From VXYL01 sp964348085 (GTDB lineage Bacteria; Pseudomonadota; Gammaproteobacteria; Pseudomonadales; Azotimanducaceae), in NCBI GenBank assembly GCA_964348085.1, contig CAYGBI010000001.1, forward strand, positions 67,495 to 131,494: a DNA stretch of 64,000 bases. The letters are read 5' to 3'. The position numbers and the translations under genes are program-made. The notes under the pieces were generated by a model that worked only from the letters and a program-made list of their open reading frames with translations, searched no databases and was not told the origin of the DNA. Positions 42,094 through 51,154 of the stretch are shown here, in pieces (the stretch's first letter is position 1; each line of letters starts with the position of its first letter).

Positions 42094-42540
42094 CTACTCC
42101 CGTTCCGCGTCGAGGCCGAGTTCTCGGGCCAGCAAGTCTCGGCTGAAGACGCCGATCGCGTCGCGGATGCGACGAAACACGTCGGCGAGATCCTCGTCGT
42201 CCATCCACGGATAGTCCGGGTCTTCAAAGGAGCAGTGCAGCGTTCGCTTGGCGCCCGGAAAGACGGGACAGGCTTCCTTGGCTTGGTCGCACACCGTCAC
42301 GACCAGATCGAATGCGTCGTCGACGTAGCGCTCGACGGGATCCGAAGTGTGGCCGGTTATGTCCACACCGACTTCGGCCATCACCTTGATCGCCAGCGGA
42401 TGAACGCCCTTGGGTGCGGTTCCCGCGCTTTCGACCTCGACACCCTCCCCGCCAAGACAACGGAGCCAACCGTGGGCCATCTGCGAACGGGCGCGGTTGC
42501 CGGTGCAGATGACCAAGATCCGAAACGGCGAGTCGCTCAC
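42094..42540 (-). CDS. arsC: Arsenate reductase, thioredoxin-coupled type
   Basis: A 148-residue low-molecular-weight phosphatase-fold arsenate reductase. The P-loop VICTGNRARS carries Cys12. Cys84 (VTVCDQAKEA) and Cys91 (CPVFPGA) form the redox relay that thioredoxin reduces. The GTG at 42540 gives a start directly before the P-loop strand, and a longer frame upstream is not needed. It is not in an ars operon. A short upstream frame ends on its start. Confidence 0.9.
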   Translation of the reverse strand: MSDSPFRILVICTGNRARSQMAHGWLRCLGGEGVEVESAGTAPKGVHPLAIKVMAEVGVDITGHTSDPVERYVDDAFDLVVTVCDQAKEACPVFPGAKRTLHCSFEDPDYPWMDDEDLADVFRRIRDAIGVFSRDLLARELGLDAERE

Positions 42541-42587
42541 GGCTCCGCCGACTGATCGAGAAGTTCCGGCGCGTAGTTCGTGTTCAT
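42537..42587 (-). CDS. Possible 16-residue upstream peptide overlapping the arsC start
   Basis: An ATG at 42587 opens MNTNYAPELLDQSAEP and ends in TGA, which overlaps the arsC GTG as GTGA. The arsC start has only a weak Shine-Dalgarno of its own, so coupled translation is possible. The peptide's own ATG also lacks a good ribosome binding site, so it may be chance. Confidence 0.3.
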   Translation of the reverse strand: MNTNYAPELLDQSAEP

Positions 42588-42677
42588 ACCCCGTAGCATA
42601 GGGATTAAACCGACCGTTCGGCCGGAAGATGGCCGGCTTCGAGCAAAGCCGTTTGGCGAATCTGCTACGCTCCATCG

Positions 42678-44039
42678 ATGCTTGCCCAACCTCGAATCGC
42701 CGGCCGCCATGCGTCAAGGGTAAGAACGGTCAGTCAGATCAACGCCGAGGCGCGGTTCTTCATTGAGGAACGCTATCGCGTCGTGTGGATCGAGGGCGAA
42801 GTCTCCAACTTCAGACCGTACGCCTCCGGCCATTGGTACTTCAGCCTCAAAGACGACCAGGCGCAGCTCAAATGCGTCATGTTCGCCAGCCGCAATCGCT
42901 TCGTGCGGTTCATGCCCGCCAACGGTCAGACGGTGGTGCTGCGCGGCTACCTGTCGCTGTACGAGGCCCGCGGCGACTTTCAAGCCGTCGTCGACCACAT
43001 GGCGCCCGGCGGCGAAGGCGCACTGCGGGCCGCCTACGAACGATTGAAACAACGCCTTGACAGCGAAGGCTTGTTTGCCGAGCACCGCAAGCGACCGTTG
43101 CCGAAGTTCCCTCGGCACGTCGCCATCATCAGTTCCCGGGGCGGCGCTGCGCTGCGCGACGTGTTGGCGGTGACGCGACGGCGGTTCCCGAGCGTGCGGC
43201 TAACCTGCTTCTACGTCGCCGTACAAGGGCTCCAAGCCGAAGGTCAGTTGCTCAGCGCCTTCGACCGCGCCGAACGCATGCGGCATACGCCGGACGTGAT
43301 CGTGGTCACCCGGGGCGGCGGCTCCTTGGAAGATTTGGCCGCGTTCAATCTTGAATCGGTGGCGCGGCGCATCGCCGCCGCACGAGTGCCGGTGGTTTCC
43401 GCCATCGGCCACGAAACGGACATCACCATCGCCGACTTGGTGGCGGACCGCAGAGCGCCGACGCCGTCGGCGGCGGCCGAGTTGGTGACGCCGGACGGCG
43501 CGGAGCTGCTGAACAGAATGAACCGGCTGGAAGCCACGATCACGGCACGACTGGGCGCCCGACTGCGCTCGCATCAGCGGCTCCTGACCGCCGTGGCGCG
43601 CCGCGTCACCCACCCGCGTCGCAAGCTCGAGCAACGGCAACAGCGGATCGACGAATTGGCGGAACGGGCGGTCGCGGCGATGCGAACGAGCCTGCAACGC
43701 TCACGGACGAGGCTGGCGCACCAAGACCAACTCCTCGCCCGCGTCCATCCCGAACACCGTATCGCCTTGGCCGCGGATCACGTCGCTCGCGCCAGGCAGC
43801 GGCTCGACGCTGCGAGCGAACGATCGCTCGCTACGTTGAACGGCAGATTCGCAACGCTCGGCCGGGCGTTGAGCGCGGTCAGCCCGCTCGCCACGCTGGA
43901 CCGCGGTTACGCCATCCTCGCCAAGCCCGACGGCAGCCGGTGGGGCAAACCCGTCGTCTCCGTCGACGGCGCGAGAGCCGGCGACGTGCTCGTGGCGCAT
44001 TTGGCCGACGGCACATTGCGCGCCAAGGTGGAAGCGTGA
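42678..44039 (+). CDS. xseA: Exodeoxyribonuclease VII large subunit
   Basis: Large subunit of the single-strand-specific exonuclease. The 453-residue product has the N-terminal OB fold (VVWIEGEVSNFRPYASGHWY) and the nuclease core: PRHVAIISSRGGAALRD, VVTRGGGSLEDLAAFN and SAIGHETDITIADLVADRRAPTPSAAAEL. A coiled-coil arm and the C-terminal GYAIL follow. ATG start at 42678. Its stop overlaps the peptidase gene. Confidence 0.97.
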   Translation: MLAQPRIAGRHASRVRTVSQINAEARFFIEERYRVVWIEGEVSNFRPYASGHWYFSLKDDQAQLKCVMFASRNRFVRFMPANGQTVVLRGYLSLYEARGDFQAVVDHMAPGGEGALRAAYERLKQRLDSEGLFAEHRKRPLPKFPRHVAIISSRGGAALRDVLAVTRRRFPSVRLTCFYVAVQGLQAEGQLLSAFDRAERMRHTPDVIVVTRGGGSLEDLAAFNLESVARRIAAARVPVVSAIGHETDITIADLVADRRAPTPSAAAELVTPDGAELLNRMNRLEATITARLGARLRSHQRLLTAVARRVTHPRRKLEQRQQRIDELAERAVAAMRTSLQRSRTRLAHQDQLLARVHPEHRIALAADHVARARQRLDAASERSLATLNGRFATLGRALSAVSPLATLDRGYAILAKPDGSRWGKPVVSVDGARAGDVLVAHLADGTLRAKVEA

Positions 44040-44830
44040 ACGGGCTGCTCGCACTCGCGGCCGCCATCACCGTGGAAGCCGGCGGCGTCGTCGCGTTGCC
44101 TTTGCCGGACGACGCCTCGCAGCCGCGCCACTTGGGCAAGCCGACTTTGGTGGTCGCCGGACATGCCGTCGTCGGCGTGCCGGCGGACGCCCAGTCGGGT
44201 TCGCGCCACGTCACGGTAACCACGCCGGAAGGCGAGCGCGTGTTGCGCTTCGAGGTGCTCGCCAAGGAGTTCCCCGAACAACGACTTACCATCCCCAATC
44301 AGCGGATGGTCGACCCGCTACCGCAAGACCTCAAGCGCATCGGTCGCGAGCGGGATATTCAACTTGCCGTCTATGCGCGACGCACCCCGGAACGAGAGGG
44401 TCTGACGCCCTTCGCGCAACCGGTACAGGGCATCGTGTCCAGCCCGTTCGGCTTCCGCCGCGTGCTGAACGGCCAACCGCGGGCGCGGCACTCCGGGCTG
44501 GACATCGCCGCCGCTACGGGCACGCCGGTACAAGCGCCGGCGCCGGGCACCGTCGCCGCGGTGGGCGACTACTTCTTCAACGGCAAGACCGTTCTGCTCG
44601 ACCACGGCGGCGGCTTGGTCACCATGTATTGCCACTTGGATCGCATTGACGTCGAGCAAGGCGCCGAGGTCGCCCGGGGCGACGTAATCGCCACCGTCGG
44701 CAACACCGGGCGGTCCACCGGGCCGCATCTGCACTGGTCGGTGAGCATCAACGAGGTGCGGGTCGACCCGGTCAGCGCGATGGCGACGTTCAACGCCCTC
44801 GCCGATGCCGATCCTGGCGGTGGCGAATGA
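44036..44830 (+). CDS. M23 family metallopeptidase (peptidoglycan)
   Basis: Cell-wall endopeptidase of 264 residues with an N-terminal export segment (LLALAAAITVEAGGVVAL). A membrane-proximal domain follows, and the M23 zinc motifs are RHSGLDIAA (H-x-x-x-D) and GPHLHW (H-x-H). The GTG at 44036 overlaps the xseA stop (GTGA). It probably cleaves peptide crosslinks in the periplasm. Its last 41 bases overlap the end of der on the other strand. Confidence 0.92.
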   Translation: MNGLLALAAAITVEAGGVVALPLPDDASQPRHLGKPTLVVAGHAVVGVPADAQSGSRHVTVTTPEGERVLRFEVLAKEFPEQRLTIPNQRMVDPLPQDLKRIGRERDIQLAVYARRTPEREGLTPFAQPVQGIVSSPFGFRRVLNGQPRARHSGLDIAAATGTPVQAPAPGTVAAVGDYFFNGKTVLLDHGGGLVTMYCHLDRIDVEQGAEVARGDVIATVGNTGRSTGPHLHWSVSINEVRVDPVSAMATFNALADADPGGGE

Positions 44831-46220
44831 GGCGCTCGCGGCGCTTGAGCTGACGCCGGTTGAGTTCATTGCGGCGACCGGAAAACGGGTTCTCGCTGGT
44901 GCGCGTTTCGATCTTCACCGGCATGCCAACCAGTCGCAGCTCGTCGCGGAAACGGTTGGCGAGATACCTTCGATAGCTCTGCGGCAGCGACTCGGTCTGA
45001 TTGCCATGCACGACAACCACCGGCGGATAGCTTCCCCCCGCATGGGCGAAACGAAGTTTGATGGGGCGGCCACCGACGGCCGGCGGCGCGTGGTCGCGCA
45101 CCGCCTCGGCAAGTATGCGGTTGAGAACCGCGGTCTTGACGTCGAACGCCCCCGCTCGGTGGATGGCGGCGACATCCTTGAGCAACGCCTGCACGCCCGA
45201 GCCGCGCAACGCCGACACGAAGCGCACCGGGATCCACGGGGCGAAAGCCATGCGCCGACTCACCGAGGTCTTGGCGGCCGAGCGTGAGGGAACGTCCAAG
45301 CCGTCCCACTTGTTGACCGCCAGCACGAGGCCGGCGCCGGCCTCCACGGCATAACTCAGGATGTGCAAGTCCTGATCGACCACGCCTTCTTGGGCGTCCA
45401 CCACCAACACCGCCGCCTCGGCGCGGTCGAGCGCGTCCAAGGTCTTGACGATGGAGAACTTCTCTATCATGGAAGTCGCCCGCCCCTTGCGGCGCACGCC
45501 GGCGGTATCGATCAGCACATAGTCGCCGAAGGCGATGTCGATGGCGTCGCGGGTCGTTCCCGGCTGATCGCAGACCACTTGCCGCTCCTCGCCGACCAAG
45601 CGGTTCACCAAAGTCGATTTGCCGACGTTGGGCCGCCCCACCACCGCGACTTTGATGCCGGGTTGGGCAACGGCGGGTTCGCCGCTCTCGGCGGGCAACC
45701 GCGCCGCCACGGTTCGCCCCAAAGCGGCCAACCCCTGCCTGCGCACCGCGGACACCGCCATGCACTCGAAGCCGAGCGACGCGAACTCGAGCGGCGCATG
45801 ACGCGCTGCGGCATCCACTTTGTTGACGACGACGATCACTTGGGCGCCTCGCCGTCGCAGCCGCTCCGCAATGTGTTGATCGGCCGCCGTAAGGCCTTCG
45901 CGGGCGTCCACCACCAAGAGCGCCAATTGCGCTTCGTCAAGCGCCGTTTCGACTTGGGCGGCTTGCGCCAAGAACACCTCGGCCACGGCGCCGTCTTCTC
46001 GATCCACCTCCGCCAAGCCCCCGGTGTCGATCAAGGTCACCGCGCGTTCACCAATGTCGGCCCGGCCGTAGCGGCGATCTCGGGTGAGCCCGGGATAGTC
46101 GGCGACCAAGGCGTCGCGAGCGCCGCAAAGGCGATTGAACAGCGTGGACTTGCCGACGTTGGGTCGGCCAACCAATACGACGGCTGAACGCTGTGCGTTT
46201 GCGTTGCTCACCAAGGGCAT
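44790..46220 (-). CDS. der: Ribosome assembly GTPase Der (EngA)
   Basis: Two-GTPase-domain protein for 50S assembly, 476 residues. The first G domain has VGRPNVGKSTLFNRL, IDTGGLAEV and NKVDAA. The second has VGRPNVGKSTLVNRL, DTAGVRRKG and NKWDGL. A KH-like domain follows. The C-terminus is a long basic tail (RRQLKRRERLIRHRQDRHRRGR begins it). The ATG at 46220 is used, and a GTG three codons in is possible. Confidence 0.97.
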   Translation of the reverse strand: MPLVSNANAQRSAVVLVGRPNVGKSTLFNRLCGARDALVADYPGLTRDRRYGRADIGERAVTLIDTGGLAEVDREDGAVAEVFLAQAAQVETALDEAQLALLVVDAREGLTAADQHIAERLRRRGAQVIVVVNKVDAAARHAPLEFASLGFECMAVSAVRRQGLAALGRTVAARLPAESGEPAVAQPGIKVAVVGRPNVGKSTLVNRLVGEERQVVCDQPGTTRDAIDIAFGDYVLIDTAGVRRKGRATSMIEKFSIVKTLDALDRAEAAVLVVDAQEGVVDQDLHILSYAVEAGAGLVLAVNKWDGLDVPSRSAAKTSVSRRMAFAPWIPVRFVSALRGSGVQALLKDVAAIHRAGAFDVKTAVLNRILAEAVRDHAPPAVGGRPIKLRFAHAGGSYPPVVVVHGNQTESLPQSYRRYLANRFRDELRLVGMPVKIETRTSENPFSGRRNELNRRQLKRRERLIRHRQDRHRRGR

Positions 46221-46462
46221 CCTCGATGCTAGGGGTGAACCCCGCTCCTCAGCGACGAACTGGCTGAATAACGGCGGCCCGACTATGTGTTAGCCACGAC
46301 ATGGGGCGCCAGCTCCGCCACCATGCGCACAGCCAAGCCCCAAGCACGCCTTGCCCGCATTGTGGCATATCGCCCCGTGACAGTCGCACGCCATATCTGG
46401 CGCGCGAGGTGTGCGGACCAGGCGAACCAGCGTGGTCGAGTGGGCCGTGGCTGGTCGCATGC

Positions 46463-46468
46463 TATAGT
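46463..46468 (+). promoter_or_regulatory. Possible -10 element giving a leaderless transcript
   Basis: TATAGT lies 6 bases before the GTG at 46475, so a transcript starting at the usual distance would begin on the start codon. The -35 region is not clear. Confidence 0.4.
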
Positions 46469-46474
46469 AATTGG

Positions 46475-47272
46475 GTGTTTACGCCGCCCCGCCGGAGTAC
46501 GGAAGCAATCGCCAGCGCGAGCGCGCGGGCGGCGAGGAATCGCGTCGATCAAGCCGTGGAGGCCCTGTGCACGGGCCTCTATCCCTATCTTGAAGAGCAA
46601 ATGCGGGCCCGTTTCGGACCGAACTGGCTCAAGCACGTTAGCCAGGCGCGGGGCGGACCGGACGATGCAGGGCTGGATGCTTATGCCCTTCTGAAGACGA
46701 TGCGCGACAAATGGGACGCGCTCTTCCGCCATGACGAGAAATTACGCGGCGCACGGAGTTTCGTTGAAACCTCGCTGGACGCGCGAAACGCTTCCGCGCA
46801 CTACGCGGGCGAGATGATCGAAAGGAAGGCGCTTCGTTATCTCGACGCCATGTACGAGCTCTTGACCAAGGTAGGAGCCGAGGCGGAGGCTCGCATTGTC
46901 GAACGCCTGTACAACCAGCAACGCGACGCAGAGAACAATGTCCCGCCGAACATCGTCCCTTCTCGCCAAAAGCGGCCGCCCACGAACCGAGCGGTGAGCG
47001 GCAAATACGCTCCTCTTTACCACCACCTCACCAAGATGACGGAGTTCCGTTGGCCGACGTCTTTTCGCGAGATCGAAACCGTGCTCGGCTTTGGTTTGCC
47101 GGCTTCTGCTCGCCGCCATCAAGCATGGTGGGCCAACCAAAGCGGAGGCGGCCACACCCATACGCGCGCTTGGCAGGAGGCGGGCTGGCGGACAAGGAAT
47201 GTGGACCTCCGAGCTGAAACGCTGGTGTTCGAACGTATGAACGATGTGCCGAACGCCTGGGAGGTCGATTGA
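46475..47272 (+). CDS. HEPN domain protein with C-terminal DUF7662-like domain
   Basis: A 265-residue product. Residues about 65-140 match the Swt1-type HEPN helical domain, with Arg104-Asn-Ala-Ser-Ala-His109, the Rx4H motif that forms the RNase site in active HEPN proteins. Residues about 185-265 (YAPLYHHLTKMTEFRWPTSFREIETVLGFGLPASARRHQ, shortened here) resemble DUF7662, a WW-ending domain often fused to nucleases. A toxin or defence role follows from the family, not from any partner gene here. The chosen GTG follows TATAGT by 6 bases and no Shine-Dalgarno is present. The 254 bases before it (46221-46474) hold no recognisable gene. Confidence 0.65.
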   Translation: MFTPPRRSTEAIASASARAARNRVDQAVEALCTGLYPYLEEQMRARFGPNWLKHVSQARGGPDDAGLDAYALLKTMRDKWDALFRHDEKLRGARSFVETSLDARNASAHYAGEMIERKALRYLDAMYELLTKVGAEAEARIVERLYNQQRDAENNVPPNIVPSRQKRPPTNRAVSGKYAPLYHHLTKMTEFRWPTSFREIETVLGFGLPASARRHQAWWANQSGGGHTHTRAWQEAGWRTRNVDLRAETLVFERMNDVPNAWEVD

Positions 47273-47402
47273 CGCACTGCGAACCGTATTCGTCGAGGAT
47301 GAATCGGATCGATTCTCGCGACGCCGCGCCGATCCGAGAGGGCTCCGATCAACAGCCGCGAACCGTAGGCTTCACCGCTAGCGCGACAGGTCGACTTCCC
47401 CG

Positions 47403-48791
47403 CTAGCTATTCACATAGCGCAGCGTATCGTCGAGCGCCCTAGCGAACTTCGAGAACAGTTCGTCCACCTGCTTGTCATCGATAATGAGCGGCGGACAAA
47501 GCGCCAAACTATCGCCTAGATTGCGGACGATCAAGCCATGTTCATGGGCGCGCTGCGTACAGTAGGCGCCGATGCCGGCCGCCGGCGCGAACGGCGTCTT
47601 GGCGCCTTTGTCGGCCACCAGCTCGACGGCGCCTATCAGGCCGACGCCGCGGACATCGCCCACCAACGGGTGGTCGGCAAAGGCGCGCAGGCGGTGTTGA
47701 AACGCCTCGCCCATGGTCGCGGCATGGGCGAATACGTCGTGTTCCTCGTAGAGCTCCAACGTGCGCAACGCCACCGCCGCGCACACCGGATGGCCGGAAT
47801 AAGTGAAGCCGTGGCCGAAGACGCCCACGTCGTCGCTGGCTTTGACGAAGGGTTCGTACATGAACTCCGGGATCACGACGGCGCTGATCGGCAGGTAGGC
47901 CGAGGACAACGCCTTTGCGACGCTCATGGTCGTGGCTTCGATGCCAAAGGTCTGGGCGCCGAACGGGTTGCCCGTGCGGCCGAAGCCACAGATCACCTCG
48001 TCGTCGATGTAGAAAATGCCGTGCCGGCGCAACACGGATTGAATCTTCTCGTAGTAGCCGGCAGGTGGCACCAGTACCCCGCCCGCGCCGGGCACGGGCT
48101 CGGCGATGAAGGCGGCAATGGTCTCGGCGCCTTCGGCGGCGATGAGGTCGCTTAGGTTGTTCGCCAAGCGCGTGGTGTAGTCGTCCTCGCTCTCCCCCTC
48201 CCGGGCGTCGCGATAGTAGTAAGGCGCGTCGGTGTGCAGGATGCCCGGTATGGGCAAGTCGAAGTGTTTGTGGAACGGCGCCAAGCCCGTGAGGCTGCCG
48301 GCGGCGAGCGTGACCCCGTGGTAGCCCGAGCGGCGGGAAATGATCTTCTTGCGCTCGGGCTTGCCGACTAGGTTGTGGTAGTAGCGCATGAGCTTCACTT
48401 GCGTGTCGTTGGCGTCGGACCCGGAAAGGCCGAAGAACACCCGTCCCGCCGCGAAGGGCATCATGGCTTTGAGCTTCTCGGCCAAGAGCACGCTCGGTTC
48501 GTTGGTCTTGGCGGCGAAGAGATGCCCGAACGCCAATTTGCGCATTTGCTCGGCGGCCGTGCGCACCAACTCCTCTTCGCCATAGCCGAGGGCGGTACAC
48601 CAGAGGCCGGCCATGCCTTCCAAGTATTGCTTGCCTCGGGCGTCCCATATGTATACGCCCTTGGCGCGGGCGTAAACCTCCGGGCCGGCGCTGTGCAGGT
48701 GCGCGAGGTTCGTCGTCGGGTGCAGCAAGTGCGCCAGATCCTTGCCCTCGATGGTGTCGGGGCCCTTCTCGTTGTGGAGCAGATCGCGCAA
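47403..48791 (-). CDS. Class III aminotransferase (omega-aminotransferase type)
   Basis: A PLP-dependent enzyme of 462 residues. It has FFGLSGSDANDTQVKLMRYY, the cofactor segment AEPVPGAGGVLVPPAGYY and IDDEVICGFGRTG. AKALSSAYLPISAVVIP carries the Schiff-base lysine. The TTG at 48791 is preceded by GGAAGG at a normal distance, which supports it over any ATG inside. The next aminotransferase is a paralog 72 bases away on the same strand, so both probably act in amine or amino acid catabolism. Confidence 0.9.
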   Translation of the reverse strand: MRDLLHNEKGPDTIEGKDLAHLLHPTTNLAHLHSAGPEVYARAKGVYIWDARGKQYLEGMAGLWCTALGYGEEELVRTAAEQMRKLAFGHLFAAKTNEPSVLLAEKLKAMMPFAAGRVFFGLSGSDANDTQVKLMRYYHNLVGKPERKKIISRRSGYHGVTLAAGSLTGLAPFHKHFDLPIPGILHTDAPYYYRDAREGESEDDYTTRLANNLSDLIAAEGAETIAAFIAEPVPGAGGVLVPPAGYYEKIQSVLRRHGIFYIDDEVICGFGRTGNPFGAQTFGIEATTMSVAKALSSAYLPISAVVIPEFMYEPFVKASDDVGVFGHGFTYSGHPVCAAVALRTLELYEEHDVFAHAATMGEAFQHRLRAFADHPLVGDVRGVGLIGAVELVADKGAKTPFAPAAGIGAYCTQRAHEHGLIVRNLGDSLALCPPLIIDDKQVDELFSKFARALDDTLRYVNS

Positions 48792-48862
48792 GAAGCTGTC
48801 CTTCCGTTACCTTCCGTTAATTGGCTATTGGCCGTTAATTCGCTACCGCTCGACGACGGGCG

Positions 48863-50188
48863 TCAGGCGATCATCGCCAACACGTCTCCGAGCACGGCGC
48901 CGATGGTTTCGATCTGCTCCGGCGAGGCGATCAGTGACGGGCCGATGGCGAGGGTGTCCGCGGTATGGCGAATCAGCAAGCCGCTCTCGAAGGCCCCATC
49001 GAACGCTTCCTGCGCACGGGCGCCGGGCGCGCCGGGCCGAGGGTCGAGTTCGACGGCGCCGGCCAAACCGATGTTGCGGATGTCGCGCACGTTGGGCTTG
49101 TCGGCGAGGCCGTGCAGGACATTCTCCAGCACGCCTTCGAGTTCGACGGCGCGCGCGAATAGGTCTTCGCTCGCATAGACGTCGAGCGTCGCCATCGCCG
49201 CGGCGGCGGCCAGCGGGTGGCCCGAGTAGGTGTAGCCGTGGAAGAACTCGATGGCCTCCGGCGCGTTGTCGACGATGGTTCGCCGGATGTCCTCGCGCAC
49301 CAGCACCGCCCCCATCGGCACGGTGCCGCTAGTAATGCCCTTGGCGACGGTGATGATGTCCGGCGTGACGCCAAACCGATCCGCCGCGAAACCGTGGCCC
49401 AAGCGCCCGAACGCCGCGATCACCTCGTCGAAGATGAGCAGGATGCCGTGCGCTTCGGTGATTTCGCGCAAGCGCTGCAAGTAACCAACCGGCGGCGGCA
49501 ATACCCCCGCGGAACCGGCGAACGGCTCGACGATGACCGCCGCGATCGTCTCGGGATGATGAACCGCGATGATGCGCTCCAAGTCGTCCGCGAGATGGGC
49601 GCCCCAAGTCGGCTGCCCGCGACAGAACGTCTGCTGGCCGGGACCATGGGTCTGCGGCAGATGCGCGACGCCCGGCAACAGCGGCCCGAAGTTCTTGCGG
49701 TTGTTGCCGATGCCGCCGACGCTGACGCCGCCGAAGCCGACCCCGTGGTAACCACGTTCCCGGCCCACCAAGCGGGTGCGGGAGGATTCGCCCCGGGCAT
49801 GGTGATAGGCGAGCGCGATCTTGAGCGCCGTATCCACCGCTTCCGAACCGGAGTTGGCAAAAAACACCGCATTGAGATCCCCGGGCGCCATCCTCGCCAC
49901 GCGTTCGGCCAAGCGGAAGACCGTCGGATGGCCGACTTGGAAGGCCGTCGCGTAATCCATTCGCCCCGCTTGTTCTTGGATGGCGGCGACGATGGCCGGA
50001 TGGCAGTGCCCTGCGTTGCAGCACCACATGCCGGAGATGCCGTCCAACAACTCGTGGCCGTCGTCCGTGCGGTAGTGCATGCCGGATGCCGAGACCAAGA
50101 GCTTCGCCTTGGCTTTGTAGCCTCGGTTTGCCGTGAACGGCATCCAGTAGGCGTCGAGATTCAGTTCGTTGTGCAGGCGTGCGCTCAC
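48863..50188 (-). CDS. Class III aminotransferase, beta-alanine--pyruvate type
   Basis: A 441-residue omega-amino-acid--pyruvate aminotransferase-like enzyme. It opens LDAYWMPFTANRGYKAK, with SGMWCCNAGHCHPAIV, FFANSGSEAVDTALKIAL, IFDEVIAAFGRLG and TVAKGITSGTVPMGAVLV (Schiff-base lysine). The first two segments match the OapT subfamily closely. The GTG at 50188 is used. It pairs with a second class III aminotransferase downstream. Confidence 0.92.
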   Translation of the reverse strand: MSARLHNELNLDAYWMPFTANRGYKAKAKLLVSASGMHYRTDDGHELLDGISGMWCCNAGHCHPAIVAAIQEQAGRMDYATAFQVGHPTVFRLAERVARMAPGDLNAVFFANSGSEAVDTALKIALAYHHARGESSRTRLVGRERGYHGVGFGGVSVGGIGNNRKNFGPLLPGVAHLPQTHGPGQQTFCRGQPTWGAHLADDLERIIAVHHPETIAAVIVEPFAGSAGVLPPPVGYLQRLREITEAHGILLIFDEVIAAFGRLGHGFAADRFGVTPDIITVAKGITSGTVPMGAVLVREDIRRTIVDNAPEAIEFFHGYTYSGHPLAAAAAMATLDVYASEDLFARAVELEGVLENVLHGLADKPNVRDIRNIGLAGAVELDPRPGAPGARAQEAFDGAFESGLLIRHTADTLAIGPSLIASPEQIETIGAVLGDVLAMIA

Positions 50189-50294
50189 TGGTGCGTGCCT
50201 CGTGATGTCGAAACGCCATTCATGGCGCTACCTAGCGCCCTCACACTGAAGAGGCGCCTAGGTCGGTTCAGTGCGAGTTCGCGTTGGCTAGACC

Positions 50295-51107
50295 TCAGAT
50301 GATGTCCGCTGGATCCAGTTTGAACTCTTCGATCACTTGATCCGCGTAGTCGATGCGGCCGGTGATTGCTGCGGGATCGCCGTGGCAAAGCCGCAAGCAC
50401 GCCTCCGCCATATGCTCGACCGGCGTAACCCGATCCCGATTGCTTTCGTTGATGAGCTTGTGATGCACCACCCCCGGCGTCGCCACCAAGCCCGGCGAGA
50501 TCACGTTCACCGCCACTCCCTTGCCGTGGAGCTCTTGGGCGAGGCCGGTGGTGAAACGTTCGAGCGCCGCCTTGCACATGCCGTAGACCGTGCCGCCGTG
50601 GCCGCCAGGCGCTCGTGCCTGAGGATGGATGGCCGCGTGCGACGAAATATTGAGAATCCAGCCGCTGCCGCGCTCAAGCATGGACGGCAGGCAAAGCTGC
50701 GCCAACTCGAAAGGCGCCCATACCTGCACGTCCATCATGATGCGAAATCGCTTCTCGGAGAACTCCTTGACCGGCATGAACCAAGTGACCGCGGCGTTGT
50801 TCACGAGGATGTCCACCGGGCCGTAGGCGGCCTCGGTGGCGGTGATGAGATTCTGGCGATCCTCCTCGAGCGACAGGTCCGCCTTAACGGCGATGGCATC
50901 ACCGCCGGCGTCCTTGATCGCCGCGACGGTCTCGTTGATGGAACCCGGTAGATAGTGGTCCTCCGGCGCCACGGAACGCGCCGACACGACGACTTTCGCG
51001 CCTTCCATGGCGTAGCGTTTGGCGATCGACTCGCCAATGCCACGGCTTGCGCCGGTGATTACGGCCACTTGGCCCTTGAGCAAACCGTCTTTGTCGACCG
51101 AAGCCAT
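50295..51107 (-). CDS. Short-chain dehydrogenase/reductase
   Basis: A 270-residue NAD(P) oxidoreductase. TGASRGIG, DILVNNAAVTWF, the catalytic Ser in LNISSHAAIHP and YGMCK are in place. It resembles the hydroxysteroid-dehydrogenase-like SDRs annotated as acting on lipids. Start ATG at 51107, with GGGGGACGC just before it. Confidence 0.9.
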   Translation of the reverse strand: MASVDKDGLLKGQVAVITGASRGIGESIAKRYAMEGAKVVVSARSVAPEDHYLPGSINETVAAIKDAGGDAIAVKADLSLEEDRQNLITATEAAYGPVDILVNNAAVTWFMPVKEFSEKRFRIMMDVQVWAPFELAQLCLPSMLERGSGWILNISSHAAIHPQARAPGGHGGTVYGMCKAALERFTTGLAQELHGKGVAVNVISPGLVATPGVVHHKLINESNRDRVTPVEHMAEACLRLCHGDPAAITGRIDYADQVIEEFKLDPADII

Positions 51108-51154
51108 GCGTCCCCCTGTCATTGCCTGTCACGGCGAGAACGCGGAATGATAGC

